From contig NZ_CP053085.1 of NCBI RefSeq assembly GCF_013004105.1, positions 3,844,001-3,908,000 of the forward strand: a stretch of DNA of 64,000 bases, in the 5' to 3' direction. Below the pieces are notes generated by a model, which did no database searches, was not told the DNA's origin, and saw only the letters and a list, made by a program, of their open reading frames with translations. The translations under genes were made by a program, and so were the position numbers. The stretch is from Gemmatimonas groenlandica. Lineage in GTDB: Bacteria; Gemmatimonadota; Gemmatimonadetes; Gemmatimonadales; Gemmatimonadaceae. Shown here piece after piece: positions 18,662 through 26,389 of the stretch (positions are counted from its first letter, which is position 1; every line of letters starts with the position of its first letter).

Positions 18662-19228
18662 ATGAGTAAGGGAGAGAAGAAACGCCGCCGCGCCCTCGAT
18701 GCCTATTCGACGCTGCAGCGCGCCGCCTCGATGGCGTCCGCGCAAGTCGAGCAGGCGGTGCATCCGTTCGGGCTCTCGGCGTCGCAGTTCGGGGTGCTGG
18801 AAACGCTGCAGTCGCGTGGGCCGGTGCATCAGCAGGAGCTGGCCGAGGCGCTGGGACGCAGCAAAGCCCAGATGACGGCCATTATCGACGCGCTCGAAGC
18901 GCGCGGCTGGGTGCGCCGTGAGCGGCACGCCACCGATCGACGGTTCATCTCGGTCTATCTCACCGACGACGGGCGTGCGGTGCTGGTGAGCACGGCCCCG
19001 GCGCGCAGTGATGCGATCGTGGCGATCATGGCCGAACTGAGCGGTGACCAACGCGCGCGTCTGGCGCGGCTGTGCCGACGGTTGCTGCGCGTGCTCGACC
19101 CCGAGCAGTCGATCGAGCCCATCGACGAGTCGCATGCTGAAGCGCACGACGATGCAGCTGATGACGCACACGATGACGACGAGCTGGACGACCCGGCCGT
19201 CGAGACCACGCTTCCTTCTCCGACGTAA
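18662..19228 (+). CDS. MarR-family transcriptional regulator
   Basis: 188 aa. Residues about 10-145 form a MarR winged helix: LSASQFGVLETLQSRGPVHQQELAEALGRSKAQMTAIIDALEARGWVRRERHATDRRFISVYLTDDG, with the wing motif DRR. The last 45 residues are a strongly acidic Asp/His/Ala tail (about 145-182), not part of the fold. It sits 3 nt upstream of the aminotransferase gene, so it probably regulates its own operon. The ligand is unknown. Confidence 0.92.
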   Translation: MSKGEKKRRRALDAYSTLQRAASMASAQVEQAVHPFGLSASQFGVLETLQSRGPVHQQELAEALGRSKAQMTAIIDALEARGWVRRERHATDRRFISVYLTDDGRAVLVSTAPARSDAIVAIMAELSGDQRARLARLCRRLLRVLDPEQSIEPIDESHAEAHDDAADDAHDDDELDDPAVETTLPSPT

Positions 19229-19231
19229 TCG

Positions 19232-20398
19232 ATGGCCGGACGGCACTTTCTTCAGATCCCGGGACCGACACCCGTTCCCGACCGCCTGCTGCGCGCCATG
19301 CACCGAGCGATGGAAGATCATCGCTCGTCGGCATTTCCGGCGCTGACGCGATCCATCCTTTCGCGATTGCCGCAGGTCGTGCATCAGACGAAGGGTGAGC
19401 CGTTCGTGTTCCCGGCCACCGGCACGGCGATGTGGGAAGCGGCGCTGGTGAACACGGTGAACCCCGGCGGACGACTGTTGGCGGTGCGCTTCGGACAGTT
19501 CTCGCACCTGTTCATCCAAACGGCACGTGCGCTCGGCTATCAGGTGGACGTGCTCGAAGAGCCATGGGGTGAGGTGGCTGATCCGTCGCGCATCGAAGCG
19601 GCTCTGGCCGCCGATACGGCGCACGAGATTCAGGGTGTGCTGCTAGTGCACAACGAAACGGCGACGGGCGTCACCAGTGATGTGGCGGCGGTGCGCGCGG
19701 CGATCGATCGCGCGAAGCATCCGGCGCTGTTGTTGGTGGACGGCGTGAGCTCGATTGCCAGTCTCGAGTTCCAGTTCGATGCGTGGGGCGTGGACTGTGC
19801 GATCACCGGCACGCAGAAGGGCTTCATGCTACCGGCGGGTCTTGGCATTCTCTACATGAGCGAAAAGGCGCTGGCGCGGGTCGATACGTGCACGATGCCG
19901 CGCGCGTATTTCGACTTACGCGCGATGCGGGCGAACAACGCGCAGGGCTTCTTCCCGAGCACGCCGGCGCTGTCGCTGCTGTTCGGCCTCGACGAAGCGC
20001 TCACGATGTTGCTCGACGAAGGCATGGCGGCGGTGGCCGAACGTCACCGGTTCCTCGCGAACGGCGTGCGAGCGGCGGTGAATGCCTGGGGGCTGCGTCA
20101 GTGTGCGAAGCGTCCGGAAATCGCATCGAATTCGCTCACGGCGGTGATGGTGCCAGATGGACACGACGCGCGACAGGTGATCGAAATCGCGTTCACGCGC
20201 TACGACATCTCGCTCGGTTCGGGACTGAACGAAGTAGCCGGTAAGGTGTTCCGCATCGGTCACCTCGGCGACACGAACAGCCTTACGTTGGCGGGTGCGC
20301 TGTCGGGTGTGGAGATGGCGCTGTGTGATGCCGGCATTCCCATTATGCTCGGCAGCGGCGTCGGTGCTGCGCTGCAACAGTGGCGAGTCGGCGCATGA
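19232..20398 (+). CDS. sgaA: Serine-glyoxylate aminotransferase (class V)
   Basis: 388-aa class V PLP enzyme of the alanine/serine-glyoxylate aminotransferase group. It opens with FLQIPGPTPVPDRLLRAM, has HNETATGV and LLLVDGVSSIASLEFQFDAWGVD (PLP-site Asp), and the Schiff-base lysine in TGTQKGFMLPAGLG. Serine plus glyoxylate would give hydroxypyruvate and glycine. The next gene, overlapping by ATGA, is a D-2-hydroxyacid dehydrogenase able to reduce hydroxypyruvate to glycerate, which supports this reading over an alanine-specific one. Substrate preference is inferred. Confidence 0.88.
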   Translation: MAGRHFLQIPGPTPVPDRLLRAMHRAMEDHRSSAFPALTRSILSRLPQVVHQTKGEPFVFPATGTAMWEAALVNTVNPGGRLLAVRFGQFSHLFIQTARALGYQVDVLEEPWGEVADPSRIEAALAADTAHEIQGVLLVHNETATGVTSDVAAVRAAIDRAKHPALLLVDGVSSIASLEFQFDAWGVDCAITGTQKGFMLPAGLGILYMSEKALARVDTCTMPRAYFDLRAMRANNAQGFFPSTPALSLLFGLDEALTMLLDEGMAAVAERHRFLANGVRAAVNAWGLRQCAKRPEIASNSLTAVMVPDGHDARQVIEIAFTRYDISLGSGLNEVAGKVFRIGHLGDTNSLTLAGALSGVEMALCDAGIPIMLGSGVGAALQQWRVGA

Positions 20399-21393
20399 GT
20401 GCCCTCTCGACGGACACGAAGAACGTTCGCGTGGTGGTTACGCGGAAGATGCCGGCGGCGGTGGAAGCGGAGATCGCCGCGCGCTACGACGCGCTGTTCA
20501 ACAAGACGGATCTGGCACTCGCCCCCGATCAGCTGAAGCAGGTGCTGCAGCAGGCCGACATCGTGATGACGACGGTGACCGACCGGTGGACCGAAGAGAT
20601 CTTCAATGCACCGGGCATCCGGGCGCGCATGCTGTGCAACGTGGGTGTCGGAGTGAACCACATCAACGTGGCGGCGGCGAAGCGCGCCGGCCTCACGATC
20701 AGCAACACGCCCGACGTCGTGACCGACGATACGGCCGACATTGCCATCGCGCTGATGCTGATGACGATGCGCCGGTTGGGTGAAGGCGAGCGCCACGTAC
20801 GCAACGGCGCGTGGGGGGGATTGCGTCCGACGTTCATGCTGGGACGCACGCTGCGCGGCAAGACGCTTGGCATCGTGGGATATGGTCGAATCGGTCGCGC
20901 CGTGGCGCGCCGGGCGGCGGCGGCGTTTGACATGAAGATCATCTACCATGCGCCGCGCGATCCGCGCATCGATGACCCGGCCACGGCGGGCCCTGATGGC
21001 GCCGAGCGGGTGGACTCGTTGGAGACGCTGCTGGCGCGTGCGGATGTGGTGTCGCTGCATTGCCCCGCCACACCGGAAACGCGTCACCTGATGAACGCGC
21101 GCACCTTGGCCCTCATGCCGGCGCACGCGTACCTCGTGAACACGGCACGCGGCGACGTGGTCGACGAGGCCGCGCTCACCTCGGTACTCAAGGAGCGCAA
21201 GATCGCCGGCGCCGGTCTCGATGTGTATGAATTCGAGCCGAGTGTCACGGCCGAACTGAAGGAGCTCGAGAATGTCGTGTTGTTGCCGCACCTGGGTAGC
21301 GCCACGATCGAGACGCGCACGAACATGGGCATGCGCGCCCTGTCGAATCTCGATTCATTCGTCCAGACCGGGAGCGTAAGCGACCCGGTCTGA
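20395..21393 (+). CDS. D-2-hydroxyacid dehydrogenase (glyoxylate/hydroxypyruvate reductase type)
   Basis: 332 aa. NAD(P)-binding motif GIVGYGRIGRAVARRAAAAF, the Arg of NTARGDVVDE, Glu in YEFEP, and the catalytic His in LLPHLGSATIETR are in the expected order. Together with the upstream aminotransferase it would turn serine-derived hydroxypyruvate into glycerate and glyoxylate into glycolate. ATG 20395 overlaps the upstream stop as ATGA; an in-frame start 15 nt earlier would overlap more. A hairpin straddles its stop codon. Confidence 0.92.
   Translation: MSALSTDTKNVRVVVTRKMPAAVEAEIAARYDALFNKTDLALAPDQLKQVLQQADIVMTTVTDRWTEEIFNAPGIRARMLCNVGVGVNHINVAAAKRAGLTISNTPDVVTDDTADIAIALMLMTMRRLGEGERHVRNGAWGGLRPTFMLGRTLRGKTLGIVGYGRIGRAVARRAAAAFDMKIIYHAPRDPRIDDPATAGPDGAERVDSLETLLARADVVSLHCPATPETRHLMNARTLALMPAHAYLVNTARGDVVDEAALTSVLKERKIAGAGLDVYEFEPSVTAELKELENVVLLPHLGSATIETRTNMGMRALSNLDSFVQTGSVSDPV
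21364..21392 (+). terminator. Stem-loop across the stop codon of the dehydrogenase gene
   Basis: CAGACCGGG (21364-21372) pairs perfectly with CCCGGTCTG (21384-21392) around an 11-nt loop. It ends the MarR-sgaA-dehydrogenase operon. There is no U-tract, so intrinsic termination is uncertain. Confidence 0.45.
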
Positions 21394-21471
21394 CCGAGTC
21401 AGGGGTAGCGCACGCGCCGCGCATTTCAAGGTATGCCCCGCACCACCCCCACCGCTTAGGTTGCGACCACC

Positions 21472-22431
21472 GTGGTCCACCGGCCCCCGGTACTCCCGGT
21501 CGCCCCCACACGTTCGCCTCCAAACGGCTTCCCCAGCCCCAACACGTTCTCCACCGTGGTCCATGCGGGGCTCTCCGACGAACTGCACCCCACACCGCCG
21601 GTTCCCCGGGTGGTGGGTTCTCTGTTGCACTTCACGGAGATCCGGTCGCGCTTTCTGCCGCATCCGCACGACGTCATCGTCTGTCTGCCGCCCGACTATG
21701 ACCTGAACAGCGACCGACGGTATCCGGTGCTGTATCTGCACGACGGGCAGAACGTGTTCGACGATCTCGCCATGTCGCCGTTCGGTGTGCAGTGGGGCAT
21801 CGACACCACCGCCCGCGCCCTCATGCATGCGCAGGTGATCGAACCGATGATCATCGTGGCCATCGGCAATGCCGGGCGCGATCGCATCGACGAGTACACG
21901 CCGACGCGCGACAACGCGCACGATGCAGGCGGTCTGGCCGATCGCTACGGGCAGATGCTGGTGTACGAACTCAAGCCGTGGGTAGACCACAACTGGCGTA
22001 CGCGTCGCGGGGCGCGGGACACGGGGCTGGCCGGCAGTTCACTCGGGGGCCTGCTCACGCTGCATCTCGGCCTCACGCATTCGGCGGTCTTCGGCAAGAT
22101 CGGCTTGTTGTCGCCCAGTGTGTGGTGGGACGATCGTTGGATCGTACGTCAGCTGGTGGCCAACAACGGCCTGCGTCCCGAGCTCAAGATCTGGCTCGAC
22201 GTGGGCACTGGAGAGGCGCGCATGCTGAAAGGCACGCGGTTGCTGTATCGCATGCTGTTGCGCAAAGGCTGGCAGCCCGGTCACGACCTGTTGTACATGG
22301 AAGCGGATGGCGCGCTGCATGACGAGCGGGCGTGGGGCGAGCGTTCCGGGTTGTTTCTGCGCTTTCTTTTTCCCGCCACGACGTCGTCGAATGACGCGCT
22401 GGCGATGTCGATGTCCTCGGGGATGGCATGA
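21472..22431 (+). CDS. Esterase D-type alpha/beta hydrolase
   Basis: Putative esterase fold: HDVIVCLPPDYDLNSDRRYPVLYLHDGQNVFDD, the nucleophile elbow GLAGSSLGGLLTLHL (Ser in G-S-S-L-G), and a C-terminal His in GALHDERAW. The start is uncertain. GTG 21472 gives a Pro-rich N-terminus that overlaps a CACACGTTC-type repeat; the conserved domain begins only near RVVGSLLHF, so GTG 21556, 21610 or 21613 may be the true start. The gene ends in an ATGA overlap with the DUF2461 gene. Natural substrate unknown. Confidence 0.82.
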   Translation: MVHRPPVLPVAPTRSPPNGFPSPNTFSTVVHAGLSDELHPTPPVPRVVGSLLHFTEIRSRFLPHPHDVIVCLPPDYDLNSDRRYPVLYLHDGQNVFDDLAMSPFGVQWGIDTTARALMHAQVIEPMIIVAIGNAGRDRIDEYTPTRDNAHDAGGLADRYGQMLVYELKPWVDHNWRTRRGARDTGLAGSSLGGLLTLHLGLTHSAVFGKIGLLSPSVWWDDRWIVRQLVANNGLRPELKIWLDVGTGEARMLKGTRLLYRMLLRKGWQPGHDLLYMEADGALHDERAWGERSGLFLRFLFPATTSSNDALAMSMSSGMA

Positions 22432-23162
22432 AAGACCAGATCGGCGACAGCTTCACGCAGTTCACGCCCAAGGCATTCACCTTCCTGCGTGGCATCGCGA
22501 AGCACAACCGCAAGGAATGGTTCGAAGAGCATCGTACCGACTTCGAACGCGAGATCAAGCGGCCGCTGGCGCTGCTGGTGGAAGAGGTGGATGTGCACCT
22601 TGCCACGATTGCGCCGGAGATCGTGGGCTCACCGAAGAAGTCGGTGTTCCGCATTCATCGCGACGTGCGCTTCTCGAAGAACAAGGCGCCTTACAAAACG
22701 CACGCGGCCTGCTGGTTTTTTCATCGCGACGCCGGACGCGGGGTAGGCACCGAGGCGGTGCACGGCGGCGCGGGCTTCTACTTCCACATCGAGCCCGGCA
22801 AGTCGTTCTGCGGTGGCGGCATTTGGATGCCGCCGCGCTCGGCGGTCACCAAGATCCGTCAGGCGCTCACCGACGACCTGGAAGGGTTCGAGGAGATCGT
22901 AAACGGGCGCACGTTCCGGCGCCGCTTCGGCGACCTGGATACCGACGGCATGCTGACGCGCCTTCCACGCGGATTCGCCGCCGATCATCCGGCCGCGGCG
23001 TGGCTGCGCTATCAGTCGTACACGGCGTGGACCGAGCTCACGCCGGACGAGGTCACGAGCCCCAAGCTGCCGCAGACGCTGGCCAAGCATTATGCGGCGA
23101 TGACGCCGTTTGTGCGGTACTTGAATGGGGCGCTGGGTCTGGCGGTCGCATCAAGCCGGTAG
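22428..23162 (+). CDS. DUF2461 family protein
   Basis: 244 aa, full-length match to the DUF2461 (TIGR02453) pattern: FTPKAFTFLRGIAKHNRKEWFEEHR at the start, HRDVRFSKNKAPYKTHAACWFFH in the middle, then GAGFYFHIEPGKSFCGGGIWMPP. Function is not known for the family. The start overlaps the esterase stop (ATGA), so the two are translationally coupled. Confidence 0.92.
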   Translation: MKDQIGDSFTQFTPKAFTFLRGIAKHNRKEWFEEHRTDFEREIKRPLALLVEEVDVHLATIAPEIVGSPKKSVFRIHRDVRFSKNKAPYKTHAACWFFHRDAGRGVGTEAVHGGAGFYFHIEPGKSFCGGGIWMPPRSAVTKIRQALTDDLEGFEEIVNGRTFRRRFGDLDTDGMLTRLPRGFAADHPAAAWLRYQSYTAWTELTPDEVTSPKLPQTLAKHYAAMTPFVRYLNGALGLAVASSR

Positions 23163-23170
23163 ATCGTTAA

Positions 23171-23290
23171 CCGCCAAGGGCTTAGGAGGCAGGAGGGAGG
23201 GTGTCAGGGTGGAGGAGGCAGGGTCTGCGCGCGACGTTGCCGCCTCCTCCGCCCGAACGCCCTCCTCCCTGCTTCCTCGGCCGTTGGCAG
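23171..23290. repeat. Large inverted repeat
   Basis: The left arm 23171-23201 (CCGCCAAGGG then AGGAGGCAGGAGGGAGGG) is mirrored by the right arm 23260-23290 (CCCTCCTCCC then CGGCCGTTGGCAG). A second nested pair (GGAGGAGGC at 23211 and GCCTCCTCC at 23242) lies inside. The purine/pyrimidine arms could form a long hairpin between the DUF2461 and VC0807 genes. Confidence 0.75.
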
Positions 23291-23339
23291 TTCGCCTTCC
23301 TCGCGGGTACCGCCCACCCCCGCCCCCCAGTGAGATTCC

Positions 23340-24164
23340 GTGTCCATGTCCAAGACACTCAAGCTCGCCCTGGATATCCTCATCGGTGCCGTCGCACCGG
23401 TGGTGATCCTGAAATACGGCACCGGACCGCTCGGGACGCTCAATGCGTACCTGCTGGCGGCGCTGGTGCCGGTGGTCTGGGTGATGCTCGACCTGCTCGT
23501 GATCACCCGCCGGTTCAACTTCATCACGACGTACGGTGGTCTGTCGGCGGTGATGCGTGGGGCGCTCGCGTTCTGGTACGTGGACGGCGCGCTGTTCGCG
23601 TTCAAGGACAGCGCCAGCTATGTGCTCGCGTTCTTCGTGTTCGGCGTGACCGCAATGTTGGGCACACCCGTCACGCGCTCCATCGCGCTGCAGGGGCTTG
23701 GTCCCGATACGCCGGAGCGCGAAAAGCAGATGGACCGGCTGCTGAGCGAGCCGACCGTACTGACCGCCATGAAGCGCGCCGGTGTGTTGATCGGCGTGAC
23801 GAATCTTGGTGCCGGCCTGGTGAACTATGTGATCAACTACCGTATGGTCGTGGCGCCGTTCAACACGCCGGCGTTCAATGACCAAGTCGCCAACGTGAAC
23901 GCGATCACGCGGTTGGTGCTGGTGCTTCCCGACATGCTCGCGTTGTTCTTCGCGTTCAGCATGATGTACAAGGCGATGTATGCGCTGCTGCCGGCCGATG
24001 AAGGAGCCGATCCTGACGCGGGCGAGTTCTGGACGCTACTGGCGCGCCGCGAAGATGCGATGGCGCTCGTGAAGGCCGGCGAGGCCACTGGCGCGGCGTT
24101 GGGCGCCGACGATGTGCAGCACCGCGCGGCGCGTCAGGCGCGCGAAGAGTTCGGGCTGAGCTGA
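23340..24164 (+). CDS. VC0807-family membrane protein
   Basis: About 274 aa with six hydrophobic segments. The start LALDILIGAVAPVVILKYGTGPLG and the RRFNFITTYGGLSAV loop are typical of the VC0807 family of uncharacterised inner-membrane proteins. A charged cytoplasmic tail (about 220-274) follows the last helix. GTG 23340 has TGAG about 7 nt upstream; an in-frame ATG at 23346 is the alternative. The last 31 nt overlap the convergent Rieske gene. Confidence 0.78.
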   Translation: MSMSKTLKLALDILIGAVAPVVILKYGTGPLGTLNAYLLAALVPVVWVMLDLLVITRRFNFITTYGGLSAVMRGALAFWYVDGALFAFKDSASYVLAFFVFGVTAMLGTPVTRSIALQGLGPDTPEREKQMDRLLSEPTVLTAMKRAGVLIGVTNLGAGLVNYVINYRMVVAPFNTPAFNDQVANVNAITRLVLVLPDMLALFFAFSMMYKAMYALLPADEGADPDAGEFWTLLARREDAMALVKAGEATGAALGADDVQHRAARQAREEFGLS

Positions 24165-24616
24165 GGCACGCCAGCGCGAAGGACGCGCAGTTCAGCGCGC
24201 ACGCCGTCGTACTCCGACTGCAGTAGCACGAGCCCTGTCGCGGCTGGCCCGGCGAGTCGTTGTCCGGTGAAGTCGAACTCCGAGCCGTGGCATGGACAGA
24301 TGAGGCGTGGTCGATCGACCACGGATACCCCGCAACCGGCGTGTGGACATTCCGCCGACAGCGCGCGAAATGTAGCGGGGCCGGTACGAATCACGATGAT
24401 CCGCGCGGCCAGCAAGACGACGGCACTGTCCGCGGCCGAGAGCGCCGGGATGCGATCGACGCGCACGTAGATCGCGTCGCTTGAAAGCACGACGGCGTCC
24501 GGCGGGATCGCGTCCGGGAGCGTCTCGTCCGTCCCCGTCATGACGCCGCGACAGCCGATGGTCGGAAGCATGGCCGCGGCGACGCGAAGCATGTCTCGTC
24601 GTGTGAAGGATGTCAC
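24134..24616 (-). CDS. Tat-exported Rieske [2Fe-2S] protein
   Basis: About 160 aa. The cluster-binding boxes are CPHAGC and CPCHGSEF, the normal Cys-His pairs. The N-terminus TSFTRRDMLRVAAAMLPTIGC has a Tat motif, ending at a possible lipobox-like Cys. GTG 24616 places the Tat motif at residues 5-6; a TTG at 24664 would give a longer, less convincing N-terminus. It could be an electron-transfer subunit, but no cytochrome b partner lies nearby. It diverges from the PhoX-like gene. Confidence 0.85.
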   Translation of the reverse strand: MTSFTRRDMLRVAAAMLPTIGCRGVMTGTDETLPDAIPPDAVVLSSDAIYVRVDRIPALSAADSAVVLLAARIIVIRTGPATFRALSAECPHAGCGVSVVDRPRLICPCHGSEFDFTGQRLAGPAATGLVLLQSEYDGVRAELRVLRAGVPQLSPNSSRA

Positions 24617-24716
24617 AATCGAAGTCTGGGCGCATCGTGGTCGAGCACAAACGGCGAGATACAAGGATTGTACTCGGCCGTCCAGACAGCAGGCCCATCA
24701 CCATTCCGCGACCGCA

Positions 24717-24745
24717 TGGTGACCGTTTGGTGACGCAAGCGTGAG
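24717..24745 (+). promoter_or_regulatory. Pho-box-like direct repeats
   Basis: TGGTGAC at 24717-24723 recurs exactly at 24728-24734, an 11-bp period with 4-bp spacers, and a third, weaker copy (GCGTGAG) is at 24739-24745. PhoB/PhoP sites are built this way, from 7-bp direct repeats every 11 bp. The element lies about 100-130 bp upstream of the PhoX-like gene, in the divergent region shared with the Rieske gene. Binding is inferred. Confidence 0.45.
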
Positions 24746-24845
24746 GGAATCGTCGCCGGAGCCATCGTATGTGACTCGTCCGATACGATCACGCTTCTGA
24801 TCGTCTCATTCTGCTATGCACTATCATATCGAGGACGCAGGGCGC

Positions 24846-26306
24846 ATGCGCATTCCTACCGCTTTTGCTTCACGCACGCTCGCCGCATCGTGCGGATTGT
24901 TCATTGCCGCCTGCAGCGACGATGCCGGCACCGACATCAAGCCGATCGCGCCCGTTGCGCTCAAGAATCAGTCGGTCACGCCGGTGCTCGCGAAGTCACT
25001 CGTCTCCGGCGTCGAGATCTATAGTCTGATCGGCAGTGATGATGTGTTGCCGGGTTCGCCGAGCTATGTGTTCGGCGGCTCGGCCGACGGCGCCGGCTTT
25101 ACGCGAAACACCGACGGCAGCTTCACGGTGCTGGTGAATCACGAAGACAACTTCTCGGTGTCGCGCGTGAAGTTCGACGCGACGCTCAAGCCGGTGTCGG
25201 GCGACTACATCGTGAACTCGACGGCCGGCCGTTACCGCCTTTGCTCGGCCACGCTGGCGACGCAGGAAACGCATGGCTTTGGCCCGCTCTTCCTCACCAA
25301 CGGCGAGAGCAGCGAAGAGTCCGAAATCCTGGCGGTCGATCCGTCGGCGCCGGCCAATACGCCGCGTTATCTCTCGGCACTCGGTCGCTGGAACTCCGAG
25401 CAGTCGCTCCCGCTCCCCAAGGTTGCCTATCCGAACCGCACCGTGATCATGATCGGTGACGACGACTCCGGCGCCGAAGGCGGTCAGCTGGCGATGTACG
25501 TCGCCAACACGGTGGGTGATCTCGACAACGGCAACCTGTACGTGTTGGCACGCACCGACAACAACACGCGCGAGCGCGACATGGTCGTCGGGCAGACGTA
25601 TCCCGTGCAGTTCCGTCAGATCCCGAATCAGAAGACGCTCACGGGTCGCGGGGTCAACTTGGCCACGGTCACCGTGAACGCGATGCGCTTTGCCCGCGTG
25701 GAAGACGTAGACTACCGGAAGGGATCGGCGGCCAACAACCGCGAGATCTACTTCACGGTGACTGGCCAGAACAACACGGGCATCAACGCCGACTACAGCC
25801 GCAGCAAGTACGGGCGCGTGTATCGCGTGAAGCTCGACGAGAGCAACCCGCTGAACGGCACGCTCGAGCTGGTGATGGATGGTGACGATCGCACCGGACC
25901 GGCGAAGCTATTCCAGAATGTTGACAACATCTACGTGGGCACGAACTACGTGTACGCGCAGGAAGACGACAACGGCTACGGTGACGAAACGCACGACGGC
26001 TACATCTACCAGTACAACATCGCCACGAAGGACGTGCGCCCGGTGATCGAGCTCGACCATCGCCGTACGGCGGCCGACGCGGCGATCTACAACGCCGTTG
26101 GTGCGCGTCCGGCCGGGAAGGCGGGCTGGGAGTACGGTGCCATGGTCGACGTGTCGGCGGAGCTGGGGCAGGAGAACACGTTCATGCTGTCACTGCAGCC
26201 CCACTCGTGGCGCGGCACGAAGTATCAGGGTGTCGATGGCGGTACGGTGCGCCCAACGGAAAATCAGGCGAGCCAGCTGGTCATTGTGAAGGGATTGCCG
26301 CGCTAA
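24846..26306 (+). CDS. PhoX-like (DUF839) lipoprotein
   Basis: Secreted lipoprotein of about 486 aa (signal peptide ending in the lipobox FIAAC). The body looks like the PhoX/DUF839 beta-propeller: LVNHEDNFSV near the start (the EDN/NHE region), IMIGDDDSGAEGGQLAMYV, EDVDYRKGS, DNIYVGTNYVYAQEDDNGYGD, and VIELDHRRTAADAAIYN. PhoX proteins are Ca/Fe alkaline phosphatases, but activity cannot be assured here. ATG 24846 is preferred over 24816, because GAGGA (24831-24835) is well spaced and the signal peptide starts there. A terminator follows the gene. Confidence 0.8.
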   Translation: MRIPTAFASRTLAASCGLFIAACSDDAGTDIKPIAPVALKNQSVTPVLAKSLVSGVEIYSLIGSDDVLPGSPSYVFGGSADGAGFTRNTDGSFTVLVNHEDNFSVSRVKFDATLKPVSGDYIVNSTAGRYRLCSATLATQETHGFGPLFLTNGESSEESEILAVDPSAPANTPRYLSALGRWNSEQSLPLPKVAYPNRTVIMIGDDDSGAEGGQLAMYVANTVGDLDNGNLYVLARTDNNTRERDMVVGQTYPVQFRQIPNQKTLTGRGVNLATVTVNAMRFARVEDVDYRKGSAANNREIYFTVTGQNNTGINADYSRSKYGRVYRVKLDESNPLNGTLELVMDGDDRTGPAKLFQNVDNIYVGTNYVYAQEDDNGYGDETHDGYIYQYNIATKDVRPVIELDHRRTAADAAIYNAVGARPAGKAGWEYGAMVDVSAELGQENTFMLSLQPHSWRGTKYQGVDGGTVRPTENQASQLVIVKGLPR

Positions 26307-26325
26307 CGGCGCAACGGTGTGGTGT

Positions 26326-26374
26326 CACAGGCCGGCTCGGAGCATGCCTCCCGGCCGGCCTGTGCTGTCTTTTT
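26326..26374 (+). terminator. Rho-independent terminator
   Basis: CACAGGCCGG (26326-26335) pairs with CCGGCCTGTG (26355-26364), and CTGTCTTTTT follows. It separates the PhoX-like gene from the peroxidase gene. Confidence 0.88.
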
Positions 26375-26389
26375 AGCGGAGTGTCTTTC

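Noticed and set aside
26207-26389. Upstream extension of the MauG-type gene
   Set aside because: It would start inside the PhoX-like gene and cross a good terminator; a lipoprotein signal begins at 26390.
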